64,000 nucleotides of DNA from Streptomyces sp. NBC_00525 (lineage in GTDB: Bacteria; Actinomycetota; Actinomycetes; Streptomycetales; Streptomycetaceae). The stretch covers positions 6,634,001 to 6,698,000 of the forward strand of contig NZ_CP107834.1 of NCBI RefSeq assembly GCF_036346595.1, in the 5' to 3' direction. Positions within the stretch are counted from its first letter, which is position 1; each line of letters begins with the position of its first letter. This document shows positions 19,480-28,581 of this stretch, piece after piece. Below the pieces are notes generated by a model. That model searched no databases, was not told where the DNA came from, and saw only the letters and a program-made list of their open reading frames with translations. The position numbers were made by a program, and so were the translations under genes.

Positions 19480-20814
19480 TCAGTCGCCCCGCGCCTCCGC
19501 CCAGGCCGCCGCCGGATCGTCGTCGGACGGCCCCGCCGGGAACCACTGCCCGTTCTCCTTCCGGTACGGGTACCAGCGTCCGTCCGGCCCGTACCGGAGC
19601 TGCAGGTTCCCGTCCGCCGACGTCCAGCGGTTGCCCTCGGCCCGCAGCCGCGGTGCCTCGTCCTCCTCCCACGCCCCCGCCAGCCGCGTCCGGGCACGGG
19701 CCAGCTCGGTGGCGTCCGGCGCCCGGTCCTCGTCCAGCACCGCCAGCGCCGCCGAGCCGCCGAGCCGCCACGCCGCTATCGCGGCCGGGAACCCCGCGCG
19801 CGGACGCCCCGATCCGGCCGCCAGCCGGTTCGCGATCCACGGCTCGGGACGCGCCTCGGCGGCGAGCCGCACCGCGTCCTGGCGCACCGTCAGCCCCGCG
19901 GCCACCGGCCGCAGCTCATGGCCCGGCGCCAGCGCGTCGGCCAGCATCCGGTGGGCGCGGGCCGCGGCGTCCCTGGCCAGCATCTCCAGCGCCGACGGGT
20001 CGACCCCCTCCTCCGGATCGGTCTCCGTGTCGAGCGAGGGCGCCGCGCCCGGCTCGTCCGGAAGCCCGGGAGGCGCCGGCAGCGCGGGCAGGATGCCCCC
20101 CTGCGCGTACGCCTGCGCCGCCGGTACGCCGGACCCCTCCGGCACCGCCGCCCGCTCCTCGTCCCCGCCGCCGTCGTGCTCCCCGGCCGGTGCCGCGATC
20201 CGCCGCTGGAGCTCCGCCAGCAGCCGCCGCTCGCCGCGCCCCCGCATCAGCAGCAGCACGAACGGGTCCTGGTCGAGCAGCCGCGCGACCTGGTAGCACA
20301 GGGCGGCGGTGTGCGGGCAGTGGTCCCACGCCTCGCAGGTGCATTCGGGTTCGAGGTCGCCCATGCCCGGACGCAGATCGATCCCCGCGGCCGCCGCGTC
20401 CTCGATCAGATGCGACGGCATCTCGTGGTCCAGCAGCGCCGCGATGTGCCCCGCCCGCTCGGCCGCCATGTCCAGGAACCGGTCCCACTCCCGCTCGTCC
20501 AGCTCCTGGAGCAGGACATCGCTGCGGTACGTGCTGCCGTCCCGCGCGCTCACCACCGCCGTGATCCGGCCCGGCCGCACCGACACCGCACCGACCCGGC
20601 CCTCCCTGGCGACCCGGCGCCCCTCCTTGAGCTGTCGGCCGTCCAGCGCAGTCTCCTCCAGCGCCCGCAGCCACGCCCTTCCCCACCACGAGGTGGCGAA
20701 ACCACGGCCCGGCGCGGGCGGCAGCGCCGGGAAGGTGCGCTCCTGCGCGGGCGCCCCGTCCTCCCGTTCGTCGCCGCCCTCGGCGAAATCGCCGGCCTCG
20801 TACCCGTCGCTCAT
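19480..20814 (-). CDS. SWIM zinc-finger protein
   Basis: Protein of 444 aa. Near residue 150-165 is CTCEAWDHCPH, the C-x-C-x(n)-C-x-H zinc-binding SWIM motif. The N-terminal FATSWWGRAWLRALEE is typical of actinobacterial SWIM proteins, and the rest is Ala/Arg-rich. Its ATG (20814) overlaps the stop of the SNF2 helicase gene by 4 nt (ATGA), so the two are translationally coupled and likely act together on DNA or chromatin-like nucleoprotein. The C-terminal end, WYPYRKENGQWFPAGP, is conserved in the family as far as I recall. Confidence 0.85.
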   Translation of the reverse strand: MSDGYEAGDFAEGGDEREDGAPAQERTFPALPPAPGRGFATSWWGRAWLRALEETALDGRQLKEGRRVAREGRVGAVSVRPGRITAVVSARDGSTYRSDVLLQELDEREWDRFLDMAAERAGHIAALLDHEMPSHLIEDAAAAGIDLRPGMGDLEPECTCEAWDHCPHTAALCYQVARLLDQDPFVLLLMRGRGERRLLAELQRRIAAPAGEHDGGGDEERAAVPEGSGVPAAQAYAQGGILPALPAPPGLPDEPGAAPSLDTETDPEEGVDPSALEMLARDAAARAHRMLADALAPGHELRPVAAGLTVRQDAVRLAAEARPEPWIANRLAAGSGRPRAGFPAAIAAWRLGGSAALAVLDEDRAPDATELARARTRLAGAWEEDEAPRLRAEGNRWTSADGNLQLRYGPDGRWYPYRKENGQWFPAGPSDDDPAAAWAEARGD

Positions 20815-23699
20815 CGTGTCCCCCCTCGAAGCTCCACCAGATCGGCCAGTTCCGCGTCGCTCAGCTCGGTCAGGGCGGCCTCGCCCGACCCCAGGACCGC
20901 GTCCGCGAGACCCTGCTTGCGGGCGAGCATGCCGGCGATCCGGTCCTCGATCGTGCCCTCCGCGATCAGCCGGTGGACCTGCACCGGCTGCGTCTGCCCG
21001 ATGCGGTACGCACGGTCGGTGGCCTGCGCCTCGACCGCCGGGTTCCACCAGCGGTCGAAGTGCACCACATGGCCGGCCCGCGTCAGGTTGAGCCCCGTGC
21101 CCGCCGCCTTCAGGGACAGCAGGAACACCGGCGTCTCGCCCGCCTGGAACCGGTCCACCATCTCCTCCCGCGCGGCCACCGGCGTGCCGCCGTGCAGGAA
21201 CTGCGTGCCGATGCCGCGCGCCGCCAGATGCCGTTCCAGCAGCCGGGCCATCGCCACGTACTGAGTGAACACGAGCACCCCGGCGCCCTCCGCCACCATG
21301 GTGTCCAGCAGTTCGTCGAGCAGCTCCAGCTTCCCGGACCGGCCCTCGATGCGCGGCTCCTCCTCCTTGAGGTACTGCGCCGGGTGGTTGCAGATCTGTT
21401 TGAGCGCGGTCAGCAGCTTCACCACCAGCCCCCGCCTGGCCATCCCGTCGGCCTCCGCGATCGCCGCCAGCGTCTCGCGCACCACCGCCTCGTACAGCCC
21501 GGCCTGTTCCGGCGTCAGCGACACCGTCCGGTCCGTCTCCGTCTTCGGCGGCAGCTCCGGGGCGATGCCGGGATCGGTCTTGCGCCGCCGCAGCAGGAAC
21601 GGACGCACCAGCGCCCCGAGCCGTTCGGCCGCCGCCGGGTCACCGCCCTCCACCGCCCGCGCGTACCGCGTACGGAAGGTGCCGAGCCGCCCCAGCAGTC
21701 CGGGCGTCGTCCAGTCCAGGATCGCCCACAGCTCGGACAGGTTGTTCTCCACCGGCGTACCGGTCAGCGCCACCCGCGCCCCCGCGCCGATGGTGCGCAG
21801 CGCACGCGCCGTCGCCGAGTACGGGTTCTTGACGTGCTGCGCCTCGTCCGCGACGACCATGCCCCAGCGCACGGCGGCCAGCTTCGGCGCGTCCAGCCGC
21901 ATCGTGCCGTACGTGGTCAGCACGAAACCCTCGTCCGCCAGGTCCGCCGGACCGCGCGAGGCACCGTGGAAGCGGCGCACCGGGGTGCCGGGCGCGAACT
22001 TCTCGATCTCGCGCTGCCAGTTGCCCATCAGCGAGGTCGGGCAGACCACGAGCGTGGGACCGGCACCGCCTTCCAGCGTCTGGCGGTGCAGATGCAGCGC
22101 GATCAGGGTGATGGTCTTGCCGAGCCCCATGTCGTCGGCGAGACAGCCGCCCAGCCCGAGCGAGGTCATGGTGTGCAGCCAGTTCAGACCGCGCAGCTGA
22201 TAGTCCCGCAGGGTCGCGGCCAGTGCGGCGGGCTGACCGACGGCCGGCTCCCCGTCCTCCTGCCGCCGGGCGGGATCGGCGACCCGTTCACGCAGCCGCT
22301 CCAGCCAGCCGGCGGCCCGGACCTCGACCCGCCGCCCGTCGACCTCGGCGGACCCCGTCAGCACCGCGCCCAGCGCGTCGATCGGGGTGACCTTGCGGTC
22401 CTGGGTCTCGCGGGCCCGCCGCGCCTCGTCCGGGTCGATGAGCACCCACTGGTCGCGCAGCCGCACCAGCGGCCGGCCCGCCTCGGCGAGCCGGTCCAGC
22501 TCCTCGCGGCTGAGCTGCTGGTCCCCGAGCGCGAACCACCAGTTGAAGGTGAGCAGGGCGTCGGACGAGAGCAGCGGTTCCGCGTCCGACGCCGTACGCG
22601 CGAGACCTCGCGGCGCACCGCCCTCCTCGTCCTCGCCGTCCGGCCCGATCACCGCACGAGCCGTCAGCCTGCGGGCGGTCAGCTCCCTGGGCCAGTGCAC
22701 CTGGACCCCGACGGCGGCGAGGGCCCGTGCGGCGGGGCCGAGCAGTTCGGTGATCTCCTCGTCGGCCGGCTCCACCGCGTCGGGCACGGCCGCCGACAGC
22801 AGCGGCGCCAGCGACGGCCAGGCGCGGGCGGCCCGGCGCAGCATCAGCAGCGCGTCCATCCGCACCCGCGGTCCGAACGCCCCGGCCGCCGGACCGCCAC
22901 CCGCCCAGATCTCGGCGGCGTCGGCCACCACGGCCGGGTCGCTGACGCTGTGGATCTGCGGAACCACCCGGAACGACGGGCCGGCTCCCCCCTTGCCCGC
23001 CCCGTCGAGCCCGGCCACCTCCACCCGCAGCGACAGCCGTACGCCGGCGTCGTGACCGGCCGCCACATCGGCGGCCCAGGCACGGTGGGCGGGCACCCGC
23101 TGCGGCTCCGGCGCGGTGAACGCGGGCCCGCCCGAGGCGAGCGGAGCGGCGGGGGTGCGGGGCAGACCGTCGGCCACCGCGTCGAGGAACGCCCGTACCA
23201 GATGCTCCGGTTCGGGCAGCAGCAGCGACCCGTCCGCCGTGTCCAGCGGCACGGCGTGGGCCGCGGGCGGCATCGAGGCGGCCAGAGTGCGCACCCGCGC
23301 CAGATCGTCCGGGGCCAGCGGCCCGGCCCGCCAGCTGTCGTGGTCCGTCGCGCTCAGGCCCGGCAGCAGCAGACCCCTGGCGGCGAACTGCAGGGCGAGC
23401 AGCCCGGCCACGCCCCAGAACGCCACGGACGCGGAGGCGTGCCGCGCCAACCGGGCACGCGTCAGCACCGGGAGCGCGTCGGCCACGGACAGCAGCCGCG
23501 CCGGCACCTCGTACGGCAGCGCGTCGGCGCCGGCGACCGTCAGCTCCGCGCTCTCGCCGGGCCCCTCGGGCGGACTGCTGCCGTCCGGATGCCAGAAGGC
23601 GAGCCGGCCGGTGCGGGCGGGGTCCGCGGGCAGGAAGACCGCGCAGCAGCCGGCGAGCGCGTCGATGTCGGAGAGGGATGCGGAGGAGAGACTGTGCAC
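20811..23699 (-). CDS. SNF2-family DEAD/DEAH-box helicase
   Basis: About 962 aa from GTG 23699 (start uncertain; no strong ribosome site). The C-terminal half holds an SNF2 ATPase: CLADDMGLGKTIT (Walker A), VVADEAQHVKN (DEAQ box), ALTGTPVENNLSELW, and a C-terminal helicase lobe with VFTQYVAMARLLERHL, FLLSLKAAGTGLNL and a DRAYRIGQTQPV motif. The N-terminal half (about 400 aa) is an actinobacterial extension of unknown role. Such proteins move along DNA and remodel bound complexes; they do not usually unwind strands. It is paired with the SWIM protein downstream. Confidence 0.88.
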   Translation of the reverse strand: MHSLSSASLSDIDALAGCCAVFLPADPARTGRLAFWHPDGSSPPEGPGESAELTVAGADALPYEVPARLLSVADALPVLTRARLARHASASVAFWGVAGLLALQFAARGLLLPGLSATDHDSWRAGPLAPDDLARVRTLAASMPPAAHAVPLDTADGSLLLPEPEHLVRAFLDAVADGLPRTPAAPLASGGPAFTAPEPQRVPAHRAWAADVAAGHDAGVRLSLRVEVAGLDGAGKGGAGPSFRVVPQIHSVSDPAVVADAAEIWAGGGPAAGAFGPRVRMDALLMLRRAARAWPSLAPLLSAAVPDAVEPADEEITELLGPAARALAAVGVQVHWPRELTARRLTARAVIGPDGEDEEGGAPRGLARTASDAEPLLSSDALLTFNWWFALGDQQLSREELDRLAEAGRPLVRLRDQWVLIDPDEARRARETQDRKVTPIDALGAVLTGSAEVDGRRVEVRAAGWLERLRERVADPARRQEDGEPAVGQPAALAATLRDYQLRGLNWLHTMTSLGLGGCLADDMGLGKTITLIALHLHRQTLEGGAGPTLVVCPTSLMGNWQREIEKFAPGTPVRRFHGASRGPADLADEGFVLTTYGTMRLDAPKLAAVRWGMVVADEAQHVKNPYSATARALRTIGAGARVALTGTPVENNLSELWAILDWTTPGLLGRLGTFRTRYARAVEGGDPAAAERLGALVRPFLLRRRKTDPGIAPELPPKTETDRTVSLTPEQAGLYEAVVRETLAAIAEADGMARRGLVVKLLTALKQICNHPAQYLKEEEPRIEGRSGKLELLDELLDTMVAEGAGVLVFTQYVAMARLLERHLAARGIGTQFLHGGTPVAAREEMVDRFQAGETPVFLLSLKAAGTGLNLTRAGHVVHFDRWWNPAVEAQATDRAYRIGQTQPVQVHRLIAEGTIEDRIAGMLARKQGLADAVLGSGEAALTELSDAELADLVELRGGTR

Positions 23700-23952
23700 A
23701 GCGATGTCAGAGTCCTCAAATTTGACTAGTCGACTGAGGTCGCCGAGGGTACCCCACCGAACGCGACCGCAGACCTCCCCTGTGCGTGAGGTGCGACACA
23801 GGGTAGTCCGCCGTGCTCTGCCGGTGCGGTCGGCCCCCGGCCCGGAGAGGGGGCTGGCACCACCCTGCCCCAGGGTGGTGGCGTCATGGTTTCCGCCACC
23901 CCGCCAACCGTACGTTTTCCGGAGTCGGAGCGGACTCGAGACCGGAGAAACC

Positions 23953-24996
23953 ATGTCCCACGCCACCCTTGCCGTCGCGGAACCCACACGCGACGGAACC
24001 GGAAACCGGGGGAGCGACTTCGCGCCCCTGCTGCGTGCCGTGCGGGCACGGGGACTCCTCGAACGGCGCACCGGCTGGTACACCGCCGGCATCACCGCCA
24101 ACCTGCTCGCCCTGGCGGCCGTCGTCACCGGCATCGTCCTCCTGGGCGACACCTGGTGGGTGCTGCCGCTCGCCCTGCCGCTGGCCCTCCTCTGGGCCCG
24201 TACCGCGTTCGTCGGACACGACGCGGGGCACTCCCAGATAACCGGCGACCGCCGGGTGAGCCGCGCCATCGGCCTCTTCCACGGCAACCTGCTGCTCGGG
24301 ATGAACGAAGCGTGGTGGAACGACAAGCACGTACGCCACCACGCCAACCCCAACCACATCGACAAGGACCCGGACGTCGGCGTCGGCGCCCTCGTCTGGA
24401 CCCAGCAGCAGGCCGCCCGGCGCGAGGGCTTCGCCCGGTGGCTCACCCGCCACCAGGCCGGCCTCTTCTTCCCGATGCTGCTCCTCGAAGGCATCGCGCT
24501 CAAGGTCTCCGGCTTCCAGTACCTCAAGCGGCAGCCCGTGCGCGAACGCGCCCTGTCCGCCTTCCTGCTCACCGCGCACCTCGGCCTCTACGCCGCCCTC
24601 CTGTTCACCGTGCTGTCGCCGGGCAAGGCGGTCGTCTTCGCCCTCGTGCACCACGCCCTGTTCGGCCTCCACCTCGGCATGGCCTTCGCCCCCAACCACA
24701 AGGGCATGGAGATGCCCGACCCGGACGAGGACCGCTGGGACCACCTGCGGCGCCAGGTCCTGACCTCGCGCAACGTCCGCGGCGCCGCCCTCACCGACTG
24801 GTTCCTCGGCGGCCTCAACTACCAGATCGAGCACCACCTCTTCCCGAGCATGCCCCGCCCCCACCTGCGCCTGGCCCAGCCCCTGGTCAGGGCCCACTGC
24901 GAGGCGATCGGCCTGCCCTACACGGAGACCGGCCTCGTCGAGTCCTACCGGCAGGCGCTCACCCATATGCACGAGGTCGGCGCGCCGCTGAGGTGA
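23953..24996 (+). CDS. Membrane fatty acid desaturase
   Basis: Protein of 347 aa. Three His boxes are present: GHDAGH (about 92-97), HVRHH (about 130) and QIEHH (about 295). Hydrophobic stretches follow the desaturase layout. The third box with Gln matches the acyl-lipid type, but there is no fused cytochrome b5 domain. It inserts a double bond into membrane lipid acyl chains using a di-iron centre and oxygen. GGAGAAA (23944-23950) is the ribosome site. It is divergent from the helicase gene. Regioselectivity cannot be read from sequence. Confidence 0.88.
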   Translation: MSHATLAVAEPTRDGTGNRGSDFAPLLRAVRARGLLERRTGWYTAGITANLLALAAVVTGIVLLGDTWWVLPLALPLALLWARTAFVGHDAGHSQITGDRRVSRAIGLFHGNLLLGMNEAWWNDKHVRHHANPNHIDKDPDVGVGALVWTQQQAARREGFARWLTRHQAGLFFPMLLLEGIALKVSGFQYLKRQPVRERALSAFLLTAHLGLYAALLFTVLSPGKAVVFALVHHALFGLHLGMAFAPNHKGMEMPDPDEDRWDHLRRQVLTSRNVRGAALTDWFLGGLNYQIEHHLFPSMPRPHLRLAQPLVRAHCEAIGLPYTETGLVESYRQALTHMHEVGAPLR

Positions 24997-25027
24997 CCGG
25001 CCCCTCCATGGCGGCCGGTGCGGACAG

Positions 25028-25051
25028 CTCCGTACGATCAGCTGTACGGAG
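25028..25051. promoter_or_regulatory. Inverted repeat upstream of the MOSC gene
   Basis: CTCCGTAC (25028-25035) and GTACGGAG (25044-25051) form 8-bp perfect arms around gatcagct. It lies in the 96-nt gap between the desaturase stop and the MOSC start. It could be an operator or a weak terminator; the lack of a T-run argues for an operator. Confidence 0.45.
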
Positions 25052-25092
25052 ACCGGCCGCCGATGGCCGACCGCTGAGAGGGGAATCCCGCC

Positions 25093-25635
25093 GTGAGTGG
25101 CATCGTGACCGCCGTCAGCAGGAACGAGACCTACACCTTCACCAAGCCGAACCGGGACAGCGTGACGCTGCTGGCCGGCCTCGGGGTGGAGGGCGACGTG
25201 CACTCCGGGGTGACCGTCAAGCACCGCTCCCGGGTCGCCAAGGACCCCACCCAGCCCAACCTCCGCCAGGTCCACCTCATCCACGAGGAACTGTTCGACG
25301 AGGTCCGGGCCAAGGGTTTCGAGGTGGCCCCCGGCGAACTCGGCGAGAACATCACCACGCGGGGGATCGACCTGCTGGCCCTGCCCACCGGCACCCTGCT
25401 GCACCTCGGCGCCGAGGCGGTCGTCGAGATCACCGGGCTGCGCAACCCCTGCTACCAGATCGACAACTACCAGGACGGCCTCCTCAAGGAGGTCGTCGGC
25501 CGGGACGAGGCCGGCCACATCGTCCGCAAGGCCGGGATCATGGGCATCGTCACCAGAGGCGGCGCGGTCGGGCCCGGCGACCCCATCGAGATCGTGCTCC
25601 CCGCCGAACCCCACCGCCCGCTCGACCGCGTCTGA
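25093..25635 (+). CDS. MOSC domain protein (YiiM/YuaD-like)
   Basis: Protein of 180 aa from GTG 25093 with GAGAGGGG upstream (25075-25082). It has the MOSC core: GLGVEGDVHSG, LRQVHLIHEELFDEV, GELGENITTRGIDLLALPTG and a conserved Cys in GLRNPCYQID. MOSC domains are found in molybdenum cofactor sulfurases and in small proteins that reduce N-hydroxylated compounds with a molybdenum cofactor. A detoxifying role is inferred. It shares its direction with the desaturase gene but is probably transcribed on its own. Confidence 0.85.
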   Translation: MSGIVTAVSRNETYTFTKPNRDSVTLLAGLGVEGDVHSGVTVKHRSRVAKDPTQPNLRQVHLIHEELFDEVRAKGFEVAPGELGENITTRGIDLLALPTGTLLHLGAEAVVEITGLRNPCYQIDNYQDGLLKEVVGRDEAGHIVRKAGIMGIVTRGGAVGPGDPIEIVLPAEPHRPLDRV

Positions 25636-25657
25636 CCCCGTCCGGCCCCGGCGCGGG

Positions 25658-26542
25658 TCAGAACGGCCGGACGGCCAGCTCGTCCAGCGCCGTGAGCAGC
25701 CCCGGCAGTTCCGGCCCGCGCCCGACCGGCAGGATCTCGCCCGGCGCCTCGTCCAGGAGCAGCAGGGCGATGTCGTCGGTCCTGGCCACCATCGACCAGC
25801 CGGGCCCGTCCGCCCGGATCATGCGGGCGTCGCCGGGTGCGAACGACGACCGGACACGGCCGGGCGGCGGCGGATCGTCCACATAGGCGCGCGCCTGGGC
25901 GAGGGCCCGCCGCACTCCGGGATGCCGCCCGGAGCCCGCCGGGCGCGGGGCTTCGTCCGCCGCCTCGGCCGATTCCGCACGGTCGGCCCCGGAATCGTCC
26001 GCCTCGGTACCCGGCCCGCCCGCCGGTGCGAACACCGTCTCGTCGTCGATCCGCTCGCGCCAGTCCGCCCACTGCGCGGCGATGGCGTCCGCGCCCATCC
26101 GGCGCTGCGCGGGCCCCCACTCCTCCGTGTCCGGCGGCGCCAGCGCGGCCAGGGCGTCGCCGTCCGCGTCCGGACCGGGCACCGGGTCGTGCGGCGCGGG
26201 CACCCCCGGCGTGGAGACGGCGAGCGCGAGGGGCCAGCCGGGGAGCGCGCAGACCACCGACCGGTCGTCCGGCGACAGGTCGTACTCCATCCCGCAGTCC
26301 CAGGACGCGATGGCCACCGCCACCAGCGACACATCGTCCACGACGACCGTCCACCGGGCGCCGTCCCCGTCCTGGCCCATGACGAGCCCGTACCCCTCGG
26401 CGTACGGCTCCAGCCGCAGCGCGGCGCACGCCGCCGGGTAGTCGTCGCCGAGCACTCCGGGGAACTGCGCCGGGGTCAGCAGGACGGCGGTCAGCACATA
26501 CAGCGCGTCGTCGTCGGCGACCGCGTCGTCCGTCCCGGCCAC
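25658..26542 (-). CDS. Conserved hypothetical protein
   Basis: Protein of 294 aa, acidic, with YVLTAVLLTPAQFPGVLGDDYPAACAALRLEP near the start. A middle region of about 45 residues is low-complexity (Ala/Asp/Glu-rich), and the C-terminal part holds ARMIRADGPGWSMVARTDDIALLLLD. No membrane segment, signal peptide or catalytic motif. It resembles proteins of unknown function restricted to streptomycetes in general style, but I cannot name a family. It converges with the MOSC gene, 22 nt away. Confidence 0.6.
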   Translation of the reverse strand: MAGTDDAVADDDALYVLTAVLLTPAQFPGVLGDDYPAACAALRLEPYAEGYGLVMGQDGDGARWTVVVDDVSLVAVAIASWDCGMEYDLSPDDRSVVCALPGWPLALAVSTPGVPAPHDPVPGPDADGDALAALAPPDTEEWGPAQRRMGADAIAAQWADWRERIDDETVFAPAGGPGTEADDSGADRAESAEAADEAPRPAGSGRHPGVRRALAQARAYVDDPPPPGRVRSSFAPGDARMIRADGPGWSMVARTDDIALLLLDEAPGEILPVGRGPELPGLLTALDELAVRPF

Positions 26543-26633
26543 TGGGCCCTCCTCCGTCGGGGATGTCGTCGGCGCACCTTAACCAGTGAGTAACCTCCGA
26601 GTCGAGGGCCCGTACGCCCCGACCCGCCCGCCG

Positions 26634-26696
26634 CCGCAGCCGCCCCGCGCACCCCCGCAGCGGCCCTGCGCACCCCCGCAGCGGCCCCGCGCACCC
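26634..26696. repeat. Three tandem 21-bp repeats
   Basis: Units begin CCGCAGC at 26634, 26655 and 26676 and differ by one or two bases. They fill the 157-nt gap between the starts and ends of two minus-strand genes. In the minus direction they would be read as a 7-residue repeat only if translated, which ORF structure does not support well. A variable-number repeat is likely. Confidence 0.6.
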
Positions 26697-26699
26697 GCC

Positions 26700-27011
26700 T
26701 CAGCGGTCGGCGGTCACCCCGAGCAGGTCCCGCGCCACCGTCTGCGGCGACTCGCCCCGCTCCCGGGCCAGCGCGATCAGCGCCCGGCAGGCCAGCTCGC
26801 CGACCCCGAAGGAGAGCTGCTCCGGCGACACCCAGCCGCTCGCCTCGTCCATCCGCTCCTCGTCGTCCTCGGCCGACGCCGCGACGAAGACGGCGGCCGC
26901 CTCGAAGAGATTGGGCTGCCGGCGTACGGGCTCCGGCCGGGCCACCGCCGTACGGCCGCCACCGCGGCCCGCGGACAGGGCCTTGCGCAGAGCACCGAAT
27001 ATCCCGGTCAT
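26700..27011 (-). CDS. Small conserved hypothetical protein
   Basis: Protein of 103 aa starting MTGIFGALRKALSAG. The C-terminal half has WVSPEQLSFGVGELACRALIALARERGESPQTVARDLLGV, two predicted helices joined by a turn. There is no signal peptide. GAAGG lies upstream of ATG 27011. It is divergent from the MpaB-type oxygenase gene, with a 31-bp palindrome between the two. Function not recognised. Confidence 0.6.
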   Translation of the reverse strand: MTGIFGALRKALSAGRGGGRTAVARPEPVRRQPNLFEAAAVFVAASAEDDEERMDEASGWVSPEQLSFGVGELACRALIALARERGESPQTVARDLLGVTADR

Positions 27012-27032
27012 GGGAAACCGCCTTCCGTCAAC

Positions 27033-27063
27033 CTGAGTACGCGCGTGCGTCGCGCGTACTCAG
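27033..27063. promoter_or_regulatory. Perfect 31-bp palindrome in a divergent intergenic region
   Basis: CTGAGTACGCGCG (27033-27045) and CGCGCGTACTCAG (27051-27063) are perfect 13-bp arms around tgcgt. The flanking genes start at 27011 (minus) and 27120 (plus), so a terminator is not needed here and an operator is more likely. No adjacent gene is an obvious regulator. Confidence 0.65.
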
Positions 27064-27119
27064 CGTCCTGCCCGCGGACGTAGGCTGGGACACTCGACCT
27101 GGACAAGGGGGACGGTGCG

Positions 27120-28022
27120 GTGAAGCGCTACGACCGGCTGAAAGAGATCCAACGCCTCGATCCGGAACGGGACTTCCTGGAGATCTACCGGCTCTCCGTG
27201 ACGTACGAGTTCCCGTGGGACGTCACCCGCGCCCTCGAACTCGCCCTGTACCGCACCTATGCCGTCCCCAGCATCGGCAGACTCCTGGCCGAAACCGCCG
27301 AACTGACGGACCGTACGCAGAAGCGCTACGACGACACCGCGCTGCTCCTCGACACCGTCGTCGAGCACGGCTTCGACAGCGATCCGGGACGCACGGCCCT
27401 GCGCCGGATCAACCGGATGCACGCCGCCTACGACATCAGCAACGACGACATGCGCTATGTCCTGTGCACCTTCGTCGTCGTCCCGAAGCGATGGCTCGAC
27501 GCCTACGGCTGGCGCCGGCTCTGCGACCACGAACTGCGGGCCTTCGCCGCCTACTACCGGGCGCTCGGCGCCCGCATGGGCATCAAGGACCTGCCGCGGA
27601 CCTACGAGGACTTCGAGTATACCCTCGACACCTACGAGAACGATCACTTCGCCTTCGACGAGGGCGCACGGGCCGTCTCCGACGCCACGCTGGACCTGAT
27701 GGCCTCCTGGTACCCCCGCCCCCTGGCGCCCCTGGTGCGCGGCGCGAGCCTCGCCCTCCTGGACGACTCCCTGCTGCGCACCTTCCGCTACGAGCGCCCG
27801 GCCGCCGCGGCCCGGAGCCTCGTCCGGGGCGCACTGCGGCTGCGCGCCCGCGCCGTACGGCTCATGCCGCCCCGAGGCAAGCCCCATTACGCCCGGCAGA
27901 ACCCCGAGATCAAGGGCTACCCGGACGGATACGAAGTGGCCTCGCTCGGCACGTTCCCCACCCCCGGCGTCCGCGGCTGCCCCGTCCGCGACCTCGCCGG
28001 CCCCGGAGCACGGGCCGAGTGA
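27120..28022 (+). CDS. MpaB-type oxygenase family protein (DUF2236)
   Basis: Protein of 300 aa from GTG 27120 with AAGGGGGAC upstream. It starts RYDRLKEIQRLDPERDFLEIYRLSVTYEFPWD and contains YAVPSIGRLLAETAEL, RINRMHAAYDISNDDMRYVL and a late PEIKGYPDGYEVASLGTFP, the pattern of the MpaB/latex-clearing-related family (DUF2236). Members bind haem and oxidise hydrophobic substrates. The His in RMHAAYDI is in the place of a conserved ligand. No signal peptide. Substrate unknown. Confidence 0.75.
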   Translation: MKRYDRLKEIQRLDPERDFLEIYRLSVTYEFPWDVTRALELALYRTYAVPSIGRLLAETAELTDRTQKRYDDTALLLDTVVEHGFDSDPGRTALRRINRMHAAYDISNDDMRYVLCTFVVVPKRWLDAYGWRRLCDHELRAFAAYYRALGARMGIKDLPRTYEDFEYTLDTYENDHFAFDEGARAVSDATLDLMASWYPRPLAPLVRGASLALLDDSLLRTFRYERPAAAARSLVRGALRLRARAVRLMPPRGKPHYARQNPEIKGYPDGYEVASLGTFPTPGVRGCPVRDLAGPGARAE

Positions 28023-28056
28023 CGGACGGCGGCGGGCCGCCCCCGCCGGCCCGCCC

Positions 28057-28566
28057 CTACGGCCTCGGTTCCGTCCGGCGCAGTTGCCCCAGCTCGTCGT
28101 TCATCGTCTCCAGGAACCGGACCACCACCCGCAACTCGTTCTCGTCGAACCGCCTGCGCGCCGCTTCCGTGCCCGCGGCCAGCGGCCGGAAGAAGTCGCG
28201 CGCCACATGTTTCGCCGGCGCCGCGTAGTGAAGATGCACCACCCGCCGGTCGCTGCTGTCCCGCACCCGGCGGATGTGCCCCGCGCGCTCCAGCCGGTCC
28301 AGACACGCCGTCACCGCCCCCGAGGTGAGGTCCAGCTGCTCGCGCAGCCGCCCCGGTGTCATGGCACCCCCCTCCTCACCCGGAACCCCGTCGAGAATCG
28401 CGACGAGCGCCTGCACATCCGTCGGATGCAACCCCTGCGACTGCGCGAACTCATGCGTGATGCGGTTGAACTCGCTGTTCATACGGCGCAGCAGCACAGC
28501 GAACGACTGGAGGCCCGTGGGCCCGCCGTCCGTGCCTCTGTCCGGGCCCTCGTCCGTGGTGCGCAT
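28057..28566 (-). CDS. MarR-family transcriptional regulator
   Basis: Protein of 169 aa. The winged helix is at about 50-120: HPTDVQALVAILDG, LREQLDLTSGAVTACLDRLERAGHIRRVRDSSDRRVVHLHY. It is divergent from an MMPL exporter, with a 35-bp inverted repeat between them, so it probably represses the exporter and itself, being released by an exported or toxic compound. Start ATG 28566. Confidence 0.88.
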   Translation of the reverse strand: MRTTDEGPDRGTDGGPTGLQSFAVLLRRMNSEFNRITHEFAQSQGLHPTDVQALVAILDGVPGEEGGAMTPGRLREQLDLTSGAVTACLDRLERAGHIRRVRDSSDRRVVHLHYAAPAKHVARDFFRPLAAGTEAARRRFDENELRVVVRFLETMNDELGQLRRTEPRP

Positions 28567-28581
28567 ACCCCTAGACTAATA

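Noticed and set aside
26634..26696. CRISPR array
   Set aside because: Repeats abut with no spacers and are 21 bp long with no cas genes near.
27033..27063. Intrinsic terminator
   Set aside because: It lies between divergent gene starts where no transcript should end, and has no T-run.
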